NCBI RefSeq assembly: GCF_024211275.1
Contig: NZ_JAMLDX010000020.1
Span: 19,881-83,880, forward strand
Source: Sphingomonas tagetis
GTDB lineage: Bacteria > Pseudomonadota > Alphaproteobacteria > Sphingomonadales > Sphingomonadaceae
DNA: 64,000 nucleotides
Direction of reading: 5' to 3'
Position numbers and translations under genes: made by a program. This document shows positions 43,369 through 50,868 of the stretch, in pieces. The notes under the pieces were generated by a model, which was not told the DNA's origin, did not search any database, and saw only the letters and a list, made by a program, of their open reading frames with translations. Within the stretch, counting starts at the first letter, position 1; each line of letters opens with the position of its first letter.

Positions 43369-44046
43369 TCACATATAGACGAGGCCCTTGCGCGCGAGAC
43401 GCTCGCGCATCGAACTGACGTCGAGGCTGAGCTCTCCCGAGGCGTAGCGCTTCCGCTTTGCCGCCTCGTCCTCAGCGCGGGCCTCAGCTTTCTCGACGAC
43501 CTCGGGCACGAGCGCTCGCGGCACGACGCACACGCCGTCTTCGTCGGCGACGATCGCATCGCCCGGGCTGATCCAAGCGCCGGCGCAAACGACCGGAAAT
43601 TGAACTTGCCCGAGCGTTTCCTTGACCGTGCCCTGTGCGGATATGTGACGCGACCATACGGGGAAATTCATCGCGCGCAGTTCCGCAACGTCACGAACGC
43701 CCGCATCGATGATCAGGCCGACGACCCCTTTCGCAACGGCGGAGGTCGCGAGAAGATCGCCGAAATATCCGTCGGAGCAGGGTGATGTGGGCGTTACCAC
43801 CAGGATGTCGCCGGGCTGCGCCTGTTCCATGGCCACATGGATCATCCAATTGTCGCCAGGGGGCACAAGACAGGTGAGCGCATTTCCCGCCACCCCCGCC
43901 GGGAACACGGGACGGATTGCCGCGTCGAGCAGCCCCTTGCGGCCCAAGGCCTCGTGAACCGTTGCGACGCCCAGCGCCTGCAATCGATCAAGATCGCGCC
44001 TGTCTGTCCGGTGTGCCTCGCGAGCCACATGGCCGTAACCAAGCAT
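43369..44046 (-). CDS. ligK: 4-carboxy-4-hydroxy-2-oxoadipate aldolase (LigK/HMG aldolase)
   Basis: A 225-residue class II aldolase of the RraA-like fold. VATVHEALGRKGLLDAAIRP, then PGDNWMIHVAMEQAQPGDIL, and DGYFGDLLATSAVAKGVVGL match the HMG/CHA aldolase family, with GVRDVAELRAMNFPVW carrying the conserved R and D of the metal-pyruvate site. LigK splits 4-carboxy-4-hydroxy-2-oxoadipate into pyruvate and oxaloacetate and also decarboxylates oxaloacetate. AGAGGAGG precedes the ATG. A perfect palindrome of the ATACC-N4-GGTAT type lies 43 bp upstream. It acts directly after LigJ, so the two halves of the pathway are split across the cluster on opposite strands. Confidence 0.85.
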   Translation of the reverse strand: MLGYGHVAREAHRTDRRDLDRLQALGVATVHEALGRKGLLDAAIRPVFPAGVAGNALTCLVPPGDNWMIHVAMEQAQPGDILVVTPTSPCSDGYFGDLLATSAVAKGVVGLIIDAGVRDVAELRAMNFPVWSRHISAQGTVKETLGQVQFPVVCAGAWISPGDAIVADEDGVCVVPRALVPEVVEKAEARAEDEAAKRKRYASGELSLDVSSMRERLARKGLVYM

Positions 44047-44088
44047 CGTAACCTCCTCTTACCCAGTCTAACGCTGAATGTTGAAACG

Positions 44089-44106
44089 GGATACCTATAG
44101 GTATCC
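44089..44106. promoter_or_regulatory. Operator palindrome upstream of ligK
   Basis: GGATACCTATAGGTATCC is an 18-bp perfect palindrome, 43 bp before the ligK start. Its ATACC-TATA-GGTAT core matches ATACC-ATAT-GGTAT at 38527-38540, so one repressor likely acts at both. Confidence 0.7.
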
Positions 44107-44227
44107 GAAGTAACTCTCGGCTGCGGCCCCATTGGATCGGATTCTTCGACAAGCTGGGAACCGTTGGGTCGAGGAACTTCAGACGACGCTTCTTATCTGT
44201 GCCGACGTTGCAAACTGATCTGCCCGA

Positions 44228-44791
44228 TCAGAGCCGTTCGAGATCGGGTTCCAGCTGAAGTTTGGCGGGCCCGGTAATTCGGGCGCTCATATTGTACCAT
44301 CCGATCGTGAAGAGCAGGGCCAGTGCTTGCTGATCGCCCAGGCTCTCATGGACGGGATCCCAGATCAGGGGATCCACTTGCTCCGGCGCCCGCGTCGCAT
44401 CCCTGGCCAGACGCATCGCGGCCTTTTCGAGCGCGTCGAATTTGTCGCTCTCTTCGAAGTCCCACAGGTCGAGCAGCGTTTGCCGCGTTACGCCCAGGCG
44501 CCGCGCAAGATTCCAGTGTCGACCGAACTCATAGCGATTTCCGAGCGACAGGCAGACGATCAGGATCGACAGTTCGCGCAGCCGGGGATCGAGCCCGCTC
44601 GCGCGACGCACGGCATCGGCCATGTCAAGAAACGGCCTCAGAATATCTGGGCAATTTGCCATCAACGCAAAGATATTGGCGTTTGCCGATGGACCGCGAC
44701 GCTCATCGAGTAATTCAAAGAGCTCCGCGGCGTCTTCGCGTTTGACAAGGGGGAGGCGGCTGACCTGGCCCGCCATATCCGAAACTTTCAC
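44228..44791 (-). CDS. Carboxymuconolactone decarboxylase (CMD/AhpD)-family protein
   Basis: A protein of about 187 residues, helical, with RLRELSILIVCLSLGNRYEF and GRHWNLARRLGVT in the middle: the AhpD/CMD core. In most members the active pair is C-x-x-C or E-x-x-H; here LGNRYEFGRHW keeps the E-x-x-x-H style, so it is of the carboxymuconolactone decarboxylase kind without thiols. Members act as decarboxylases, hydratases or peroxidases. The start is uncertain: GTG at 44791 with GGAG seven bases upstream, or the ATG at 44776. It is divergent from the LysR gene. Confidence 0.65.
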   Translation of the reverse strand: MKVSDMAGQVSRLPLVKREDAAELFELLDERRGPSANANIFALMANCPDILRPFLDMADAVRRASGLDPRLRELSILIVCLSLGNRYEFGRHWNLARRLGVTRQTLLDLWDFEESDKFDALEKAAMRLARDATRAPEQVDPLIWDPVHESLGDQQALALLFTIGWYNMSARITGPAKLQLEPDLERL

Positions 44792-44997
44792 TGGCACGGT
44801 CTCCACCGATTTGACTGGCAATCCATCGCCGCCGACTTGCGGTCGCGCCAATATCATTTGGTTATGCGCATAATGGCCGATGAACCGAAGGTGGAGGAAA
44901 GCACAGCGTCCGTAAGCCGCGCCCGGAACAGGGCATGGAACGCGCCAGAGCGCCATCGCATGTTGGGAAACCGGTCGTCCGATGCTATGCGCGCATC

Positions 44998-45906
44998 GTG
45001 GACATTCGCCGACTGAACTATTTCGCCTGTATCATCGAGGAAGGCAGCATCACGGCGGCAGCGCAGCGCGTGCATGTATCGCAGCCGGCGCTGACGAAGG
45101 CGATGCGAACACTGGAAGAGGAGCTCGGCGTCGTTCTGTTCGAGCGGACCATCGCGGGAATCTTTCCAACGACGTTCGGTCAGGCGCTATACGGCCGCGC
45201 CCGCGCGATCATTGCCGAGATGCAAAGCGCCGAGCAGGAGATTGCCGCGCTTCGCGGGCTGGCCGGGGAGCGGTTGCGGCTGGGCGCACTGCCCACGCTC
45301 ATATCTGACATTGTCCCGGCGGCGGTGAACGACGTCAGCCGTCGTTTTCCGGGGCTGCATGTGTCGGTGCAAGAGGGGCATACCCAAGGCCTCTTCCGCG
45401 CGATGCGGAGACGGGAGCTGGATCTCTGCCTCGTCTATGCGGGCAATTTGGCGGCGGATCACGGCTTTGGGGCTCAGTCGATATTCCTGGATCGCCTGGT
45501 GACCGTCGGGTCAGCCGCCCACCCCCTCGCGCAACTTGCCAATCCGACGGTCGCGGATGTGGCGGAATATCCATGGTGCGCGGCGACGGCAGGCAACTGG
45601 CCGGTTATCGAGCGCCTGCTCCGGAGCGTGGGACTCGACCCCCCGGCGCCGCAGGTGGATCCGGGCGGGTCGATCCAGTTCATCAAGCAGTTTGTCGGCC
45701 AGAGCCGGCACCTGGCTATGCTGCCCGCCCGCACGATCGCTTCGGAGATCGATCGCGGCGAATTGACGATCATCGCTGTGCCGGGCCTGTCGCTCGAGCG
45801 CGAGATCGTCGCCTTGTTCTCCAGTGGCGAACTTTCGCGGGGCGCGAGGGCGATGCTCGCGGCACTCGCGCGATACGGCAAGATTTCCGCCGACACCGGG
45901 CAATGA
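44998..45906 (+). CDS. LysR-family regulator (first)
   Basis: A 302-residue LysR-type activator. The N-terminal winged helix has IRRLNYFACIIEEGSITAAA, then VSQPALTKAMRTLEEELGVV and LFERT, exactly the LTTR order. The C-terminal domain has the effector-binding pattern with ERLRLGALPTL and FLDRLVTVGSAAHPL. GTG start at 44998, chosen because the conserved DIRRLNYF begins there. It is divergent from the CMD gene with 206 bp between and probably controls it; LigK and the binding-protein gene further down the minus strand could be targets as well. Confidence 0.85.
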   Translation: MDIRRLNYFACIIEEGSITAAAQRVHVSQPALTKAMRTLEEELGVVLFERTIAGIFPTTFGQALYGRARAIIAEMQSAEQEIAALRGLAGERLRLGALPTLISDIVPAAVNDVSRRFPGLHVSVQEGHTQGLFRAMRRRELDLCLVYAGNLAADHGFGAQSIFLDRLVTVGSAAHPLAQLANPTVADVAEYPWCAATAGNWPVIERLLRSVGLDPPAPQVDPGGSIQFIKQFVGQSRHLAMLPARTIASEIDRGELTIIAVPGLSLEREIVALFSSGELSRGARAMLAALARYGKISADTGQ

Positions 45907-45971
45907 ACTGCTCAATCGGCTGAGGCGGCCCGCCATACGGGTCAGACGGCGGAAAATGCGTCCAGCGCGCC

Positions 45972-46403
45972 TCAGGCAGGACAGCCGTGGAACAACACGA
46001 ACCGCCATCTGCCGTCCTCGAAGCGGTTCAGGATCGTCGTTACGCTGGCGCTGGTGCGCTGCGCGCTGCCGCCCGGTTCGGTCCGTTCGTTTATCTGCGT
46101 CCCGACGATCACGGCGGTATCGCCGATCCGGCGGACCTTGATTCCGTCGCGCCAGCAAATTCGGGGGCTTCGCCCAAAGGCGGCGAGGGCGCCCGCCTTG
46201 TCGTCGATCTTGCCCGTCAAGTGCACGTGCACATAGTCTTCCGCGAGCAGTTCGCCGAGCGACTCGATATCGTTTCGCGAGATGGCCGTGCAGCGAGCCG
46301 CCTCCAGCGCGCTGAGTTGATCGAGTTCTTCATCAACGTCATCGGCGGGCGCGTTCGCGCCCATCTCGATCCATTTACCGGCCGTCGCTGCTCCCGTCGC
46401 CAT
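45972..46403 (-). CDS. SnoaL/DUF4440-like protein, last gene of the enolase operon
   Basis: A 143-residue NTF2-like protein. The central ISRNDIESLGELLAEDYVHV and HLTGKIDDKAGALAAFG, then RRIGDTAVIVGTQINERT and a C-terminal RWRFVLFHGCPA, fit DUF4440/SnoaL-like dimers. H and D residues in this fold sometimes catalyse isomerisation or hydration. The ATG at 46403 lies five bases after the FAH gene stop, so it is the fifth and last member of the operon that starts at 50573. It may process a product of the hydrolase. Confidence 0.65.
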   Translation of the reverse strand: MATGAATAGKWIEMGANAPADDVDEELDQLSALEAARCTAISRNDIESLGELLAEDYVHVHLTGKIDDKAGALAAFGRSPRICWRDGIKVRRIGDTAVIVGTQINERTEPGGSAQRTSASVTTILNRFEDGRWRFVLFHGCPA

Positions 46404-46408
46404 CTTGA

Positions 46409-47368
46409 TCACGCCGCCTGCGCTTGGGCAGCGAGCAAGGCGGATCGATTCCACACGCGAGCGGCGTCCGGATCCTCGACAATTTCGATGTCAAGGCGGC
46501 CAATTCCCGCGATCTCCGCCGCGATGCGGTCGCCGACTTTGAGATAGCTGCCCGTGACGTGTCCGACTCCCGCGGGCGAGCCGGTGAAGATAAGATCGCC
46601 CGCGCGCAACGTGACGTGCTGGCTGACATCGGCGATGAGTTCCGGCACGTTCCAGATCATCTCACGCGTACGCGAGTCCTGTTTGACGTCCCCATTGACG
46701 CTGAGACGGAGCGTCAGGTTCGCAGGATCGACGAACTTCGCCGGAACGATCCACGGACCGATCGGCGCGCTGTCGTCGAAGCCCTTGCCGCCGAACAGGT
46801 CGAACTGGCGGCGCTGCCGCTTGTTGAACTGCAAGTCGCGCGCGGTGAGGTCGAGTCCGATGGCGTAGCCGGCGACATGCGCCCAGGCATGATCGATCGG
46901 GATCCGGCGCCCATCCTGGCCGATCACGACGACGAGTTCGATTTCCCAATCGAACGCCGCGGACTGGCTGGGATACCGCACGGACTTCCCGGAACCGACA
47001 AGGGAGCCCGACGACTTGGCGAAATAAAGGATATCGTTGGCGTCTTTGTCGAAATCGGTGATGCCGAAATCATCCCGGAGATGGTCGTAATAATTGCTGC
47101 CTGCGCACACCACGTTGGCGGGCCGCTGGACCGGCGGAAGATAATCGACCTCGCTCGCCGCTGCGATCGCGGGCGGTAGCTTGCCGTTCGCAACGGCCGC
47201 ATCGAGCGTCGCGATCGTCGAGCCCCAGTCCAACAGATAGGGAAGCAGGTCCGCAGTGGCGTGACGCCGATCGGGCAGCAGGCCGTCAAGCGGATAGAGT
47301 TGTCCCGCATATTGCAAGACGGCGCGCGGGCCGGTCTGCAACGCGACGATGCCAAGTCCGTAGCTCAT
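46409..47368 (-). CDS. Fumarylacetoacetate hydrolase (FAH)-family protein
   Basis: A 319-residue FAH-superfamily enzyme. NVVCAGSNYYDHLRDDFG is the entry of the catalytic domain; FDWEIELVVVIG gives the E-x-E metal ligands; GYAIGLDLTARDLQ gives the D; and LIFTGSPAGVGHV the conserved T-G-(T/S)-P-x-G-V-G loop. Family members cleave C-C bonds in acylpyruvates or fumarylacetoacetate, or hydrate and decarboxylate 2-oxo acids after ring cleavage. It lies ten bases after the enolase stop. In this operon it could handle the product of the adjacent extradiol dioxygenase or of the enolase step. Confidence 0.8.
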   Translation of the reverse strand: MSYGLGIVALQTGPRAVLQYAGQLYPLDGLLPDRRHATADLLPYLLDWGSTIATLDAAVANGKLPPAIAAASEVDYLPPVQRPANVVCAGSNYYDHLRDDFGITDFDKDANDILYFAKSSGSLVGSGKSVRYPSQSAAFDWEIELVVVIGQDGRRIPIDHAWAHVAGYAIGLDLTARDLQFNKRQRRQFDLFGGKGFDDSAPIGPWIVPAKFVDPANLTLRLSVNGDVKQDSRTREMIWNVPELIADVSQHVTLRAGDLIFTGSPAGVGHVTGSYLKVGDRIAAEIAGIGRLDIEIVEDPDAARVWNRSALLAAQAQAA

Positions 47369-47378
47369 TCGATTACCC

Positions 47379-48680
47379 TCACGCGGCGATCGGGACGTTG
47401 AGTCCGAAAATGCCGCGCACCCCGGCAAAGCCCAGCTTCGCATCCTCTTCGATGCGGAGCAGCTGATTATATTTTGCCAGTCGTTCAGTGCTGCGCACAG
47501 ATCCGATCTTGATCTGCCCGGCGCCGAGGCCGACCGAAAGATCGGCGATGAACGTATCCTCGGTCTCGCCCGAACGCGCCGAAACCACGGTGGCATAACC
47601 GGCGGCGCGCGCCGCTGCGGTCGCTTCGATCGTCCCGCTCAACGTGCCGTTCTGGTTGAGCTTGATTAGCGCCGCATTGGCGGCGCCTCGCGCGATGCCG
47701 TCCTCGATCCGCCCGACATTCGTCACGAAAAGATCGTCGCCCACGATTTGCACGCGGGGCAGTTGCGCGGTGAATGTCCGCCAATTTTCCCAATCGTCCT
47801 GGTCCAGCGGATCCTCGATCGACACGACGGGATAGTGGCTGGCAAGGTCGAGAATGAACTCGATCATCTCTTCACCGGTGAGCGTCAGCCCCTCACCGTC
47901 GAGGCGGTAAACCCCGTCCTCGAACAGCTCGCTGGCCGCCACGTCGAGGGCGATGGCGACGTCTTCGCCAGGGCGCAGGCCAGCGGTCTCGAACGATCGG
48001 ATCATCAGATCCATTGCATCGCGCGCCTTGCCGAAGCCGGGGCTCAATCCGCCTTCATCCGCAAGCAGCGTGCTGAGCCCGCGCTCGTCCATCAGCCGCG
48101 CCGACGAGAGTCTGATTCGCGCGATCATCTCGAGCGCTTCGCTGTACGACTTGGCGCCGACGGGTATCGCGAGGAAATCCTGGAGATCCATGCCGCGTCC
48201 GGCATGTGCGCCCCCACTCAGGATATTGGTCATCGGCATCGGCATGGACATCGCCGTGCCGGCAAGGTCGGCGAGATGCTCGTAGAGCGGAATGGACCGA
48301 TGCGCGGCGGCCGCGCGCGCCGTCGCCATCGACACGGCGAGAACCGCGTTCGCACCGAGCCGCTCGAGCGCGGGGGTGCCGTCCGCTTCGCGCATCACAT
48401 CATCGACACGGGCTTGCTCGACGGCCGATTGCCCGATCACGGCGTTGGCAAGTTCGGCGTTGGCATTGGCAACGGCCCGCCGCACGCTCAGCCCCTCGTA
48501 ATGCGACGGGTCTCCGTCCCGCAGCTCCCATGCTTCGTGCCGGCCCCTGGATGCGCCCGAAGGGGCGCAGGCGCGACCGCGGCTGCCGTCCGCCAACTGA
48601 ACGTCGGCTTCGACGGTAGGCCGTCCACGGCTATCGAGAATCTGGCGGGCGACGACGGCGGAAATCGCGGAAGAACTCAT
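47379..48680 (-). CDS. Divergent enolase paralogue with altered active site
   Basis: A 433-residue full-length enolase-superfamily protein. It keeps most signature blocks: ILDSRGRPTVEADV, GASRGRHEA, ADEGG (general-acid-side E), ALDVAAS, SIEDPLDQDDW, GDDLFVTN and IKLNQNGTL (catalytic K), and GQIKIGS. Two catalytic positions differ: the normal S-H-R-S-G-E-T-E-D is SARSGETED, so the histidine equivalent to yeast H373 is alanine, and Q-E-F is QDF (E168 to D). The loop GGAHAGRG also differs from GG-H-A-D-N. Housekeeping enolase is not coupled to catabolic genes. It overlaps the kinase by four bases (ATGA). I infer a phosphorylated substrate other than, or in addition to, 2-phosphoglycerate. Confidence 0.85.
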   Translation of the reverse strand: MSSSAISAVVARQILDSRGRPTVEADVQLADGSRGRACAPSGASRGRHEAWELRDGDPSHYEGLSVRRAVANANAELANAVIGQSAVEQARVDDVMREADGTPALERLGANAVLAVSMATARAAAAHRSIPLYEHLADLAGTAMSMPMPMTNILSGGAHAGRGMDLQDFLAIPVGAKSYSEALEMIARIRLSSARLMDERGLSTLLADEGGLSPGFGKARDAMDLMIRSFETAGLRPGEDVAIALDVAASELFEDGVYRLDGEGLTLTGEEMIEFILDLASHYPVVSIEDPLDQDDWENWRTFTAQLPRVQIVGDDLFVTNVGRIEDGIARGAANAALIKLNQNGTLSGTIEATAAARAAGYATVVSARSGETEDTFIADLSVGLGAGQIKIGSVRSTERLAKYNQLLRIEEDAKLGFAGVRGIFGLNVPIAA

Positions 48681-49600
48681 TTGGATAGCTCCGGGAGCAT
48701 GAAGTCAGAGACTTGCGGGGGATGTTGCATGGCCAGCAGGTCGCTGGCCTTCGCTTCGATGCGGCCAGTATCGACGCGGTCGAGGTAATCGACCGGCGAC
48801 TTGCCATGCAGACGTGCAAGCAAGAGACACGCCGTCACCTGGGCCAGGTCACGGTCAATCAGCGACGGCCCGTTCAAACTGTACGCGTGCAGAAATGCCC
48901 GGATCGCCGGGACCATGTTCAGCGGCGCATCTGCAACCGCCGACTTGAGCATCAGGTGCGCCAGGCAGAACGCAACGTCGAATCGCGGATCGCCCCAGTG
49001 CGTGACTTCGAAATCCAGAATGACGACGTCGCCGCCGTCCGCCAGAATGTTCTTGGGACTGAAGTCGCCATGCACCAGGGCCTGCCGGCGGGACAGCATC
49101 CGGTGCGCCACGTCCCGGATCAGGCCCGCGATCTCGGGTTTCTTGACGGCGACATGCTCGAAGAACGGTTCGATGCGCAACTCCAGGAAGTAACGCCGAT
49201 CGTCGAACCGCGTCGCGAGATCGGTCCGCCCCGCCGAGTTGGCATGACACCGTCCAAGGATTTCCCCGGCGCGGCGCGCCGTGGCTGGATCGATCGTTCC
49301 AGCCAGGAGGTCCGACTTCCAGTTGCGCAGCCGGCTATCGACCAGGCGCATCGCGAAACTATTGTCCTCCGGCCGCACCCAGACGATTTCCGGAACGGTT
49401 TCACGGCCGCCCAGATCGCCGAAAGCCTCGATTGCCGCCACCTCGATCATCGATCTGGCGGGATCGGAGAACCAGTCCGCGGCGACCTTTAGCTTGGCCA
49501 GCGCCTTTTTGACGACAATCGGCCCGTCGGCCGTCTGAACCACCCGCACATCGCTGGCGACGCCGCCCTCGAGCGGGGTTCCCTGCTCGAGTTCAACCAT
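48677..49600 (-). CDS. APH-family small-molecule kinase
   Basis: A 307-residue phosphotransferase of the aminoglycoside/choline-kinase fold. LVHGDFSPKNIL is the catalytic H-G-D-x5-N loop and VVILDFEVTHWGDPRFDVAF the metal-binding D-F-E with the following D-P-x-x-D-(V/L)-A pattern. VVKKAL carries the ATP-binding lysine. It phosphorylates a hydroxyl group on a small molecule. Position matters: its start overlaps the dehydrogenase stop by eight bases and its stop overlaps the enolase start by four, so the three are made together. It is therefore probably the kinase that makes the phosphorylated substrate used by the enolase-like enzyme. No resistance role is suggested. Confidence 0.8.
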   Translation of the reverse strand: MVELEQGTPLEGGVASDVRVVQTADGPIVVKKALAKLKVAADWFSDPARSMIEVAAIEAFGDLGGRETVPEIVWVRPEDNSFAMRLVDSRLRNWKSDLLAGTIDPATARRAGEILGRCHANSAGRTDLATRFDDRRYFLELRIEPFFEHVAVKKPEIAGLIRDVAHRMLSRRQALVHGDFSPKNILADGGDVVILDFEVTHWGDPRFDVAFCLAHLMLKSAVADAPLNMVPAIRAFLHAYSLNGPSLIDRDLAQVTACLLLARLHGKSPVDYLDRVDTGRIEAKASDLLAMQHPPQVSDFMLPELSK

Positions 49601-50573
49601 GCGGCGCGTTCCGCCCGTTCTCGGGCGTGGCGCCGGACAGCACCCGCACGACTTCTTCGCACGCGCGGCGGCGCAATTCCGCCATCGAGGCGTCGGAGGC
49701 ATATGCGATGTGCGGCGTCGCCGTCACAAGCGGGTGCGCGATGATCTCGGGCGAAGGCGCGGGCTCGCCATCGATCACGTCGAGGCACGCGCCCCGGATC
49801 CACCCGTTTTCCAACGCGGCGATGAGCCCTTGATTCGACACGATCGGGCCCCGGCTCACATTCACGATCAGCGGCTTCCTGCCGGTCGCCCGCAGAAAGG
49901 CTTCGTCGATCAGGCCGGTCGTCTCGGGAAGCAACGGCACGTGGATGACGATGACGTCGCATTCGGAAGCGATCGTGGCGAGGGTCGATCCGCTGGCGAC
50001 ACTCTCATCGGGCGAGAAATAGGGATCGTAAGCGAGCACCTGGCATCCCATCGCCTTGAACTTTCGCGCCGTCTCCCGGCCGATCCGGCCGTATCCGAGA
50101 ATGCCGACGACTTGTTCGGAAAGGCGGAGCAGGCCCGACGCGTCGGAATTCCAGCCCGAAGCCTTGACGGCGTCGTTGAGGCGCGAAATGCCGCGGCACC
50201 GGTCGAGGACGAATGCCAGCGCGTGGTCGGACACCTCGGCAACGCAATAGTCGGGCACGTTGGTGACCCATGCACCGCGTTCGGTGGCGGCGGCCACGTC
50301 GATATTGTCGAGCCCGACCCCAAGCCGGGCCACGATGCGCAAGTCGGCAGGAAGCTCGATCGCCGCACGGCTGACCGGCGCCCAGCAGGTCAGAATGGCC
50401 GCGGGCGAACACTCTGCCACCAGGCGCTCCACCTCCGCCGCAGTGCCAGCAATTTCCGGCCCGGCGACAAGACGGATTCCCGCGCGCTCGAAGATCGACG
50501 TTTCGAGGCCCAGATCGGGCCATGGGTGGTCTGTCAGCAAGACGCAGCCGTCTGCTATGCTCGATTCGCGCAT
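49593..50573 (-). CDS. D-isomer-specific 2-hydroxyacid dehydrogenase
   Basis: A 326-residue NAD(P)-dependent dehydrogenase of the D-2-hydroxyacid/phosphoglycerate-dehydrogenase family. GILGYGRIGRETARKF is the dinucleotide-binding turn (about 152-167); the catalytic R is in NVSRGPIV, E in IDGEPAPS and H in ATPHIAYAS. It reduces a 2-oxo acid to a D-2-hydroxy acid, or the reverse. GGAG lies five bases before the ATG. It heads the five-gene operon, 19 bp downstream of a LacI-type operator. If it works as a hydroxypyruvate reductase, its product glycerate would be a natural substrate for the next gene, a kinase. Confidence 0.85.
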   Translation of the reverse strand: MRESSIADGCVLLTDHPWPDLGLETSIFERAGIRLVAGPEIAGTAAEVERLVAECSPAAILTCWAPVSRAAIELPADLRIVARLGVGLDNIDVAAATERGAWVTNVPDYCVAEVSDHALAFVLDRCRGISRLNDAVKASGWNSDASGLLRLSEQVVGILGYGRIGRETARKFKAMGCQVLAYDPYFSPDESVASGSTLATIASECDVIVIHVPLLPETTGLIDEAFLRATGRKPLIVNVSRGPIVSNQGLIAALENGWIRGACLDVIDGEPAPSPEIIAHPLVTATPHIAYASDASMAELRRRACEEVVRVLSGATPENGRNAPHG

Positions 50574-50592
50574 ATCTGCTCCACGATCGCCG

Positions 50593-50606
50593 TGCTACCG
50601 ATAGCA
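50593..50606. promoter_or_regulatory. LacI-type operator, site A (dehydrogenase-kinase-enolase operon)
   Basis: TGCTACCGATAGCA, 19 bp upstream of the dehydrogenase start at 50573. On the minus strand a TTGACA box (50631-50626) precedes it, so the operator covers the -10 and start region of that promoter. Confidence 0.75.
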
Positions 50607-50832
50607 CTAATCACGCAGCGCATGTTGTCAATGCGAATCTGATGTCCTGCTGTCCCTCGAGTCGTCGCAACATGCTGCACGGTCGTCCGGAGTACGGTCG
50701 CAGATATCATGCGGCGGCGGAGCGGGCAGGGGTGGCATCGCGTCGCGGGCGATGGCGGGTCCGTTGTTCAGCACCATCCGTCGCGTCCTGCTGGATGCCG
50801 CTTGACTTCGCGGACCAATCGCTGCAAGTTTG

Positions 50833-50846
50833 TGCTAACGATAGCG
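50833..50846. promoter_or_regulatory. LacI-type operator, site B (dioxygenase operon)
   Basis: TGCTAACGATAGCG, 22 bp upstream of the dioxygenase start at 50869. It matches sites A, C and E except for the last base. A TTGACT sequence lies at 50802-50807. Confidence 0.75.
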
Positions 50847-50868
50847 CATGTTGCGTAAGGAGATGAAG

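Noticed and set aside
47379..48680. Housekeeping glycolytic enolase
   Set aside because: It lies inside a LacI-type catabolic operon and lacks the conserved active-site histidine; it is most likely a paralogue, though glycolytic-type activity cannot be fully excluded without assay.
48677..49600. Antibiotic-resistance kinase
   Set aside because: The APH fold is present, but the gene is overlapped on both sides by catabolic genes and no other resistance context is visible.
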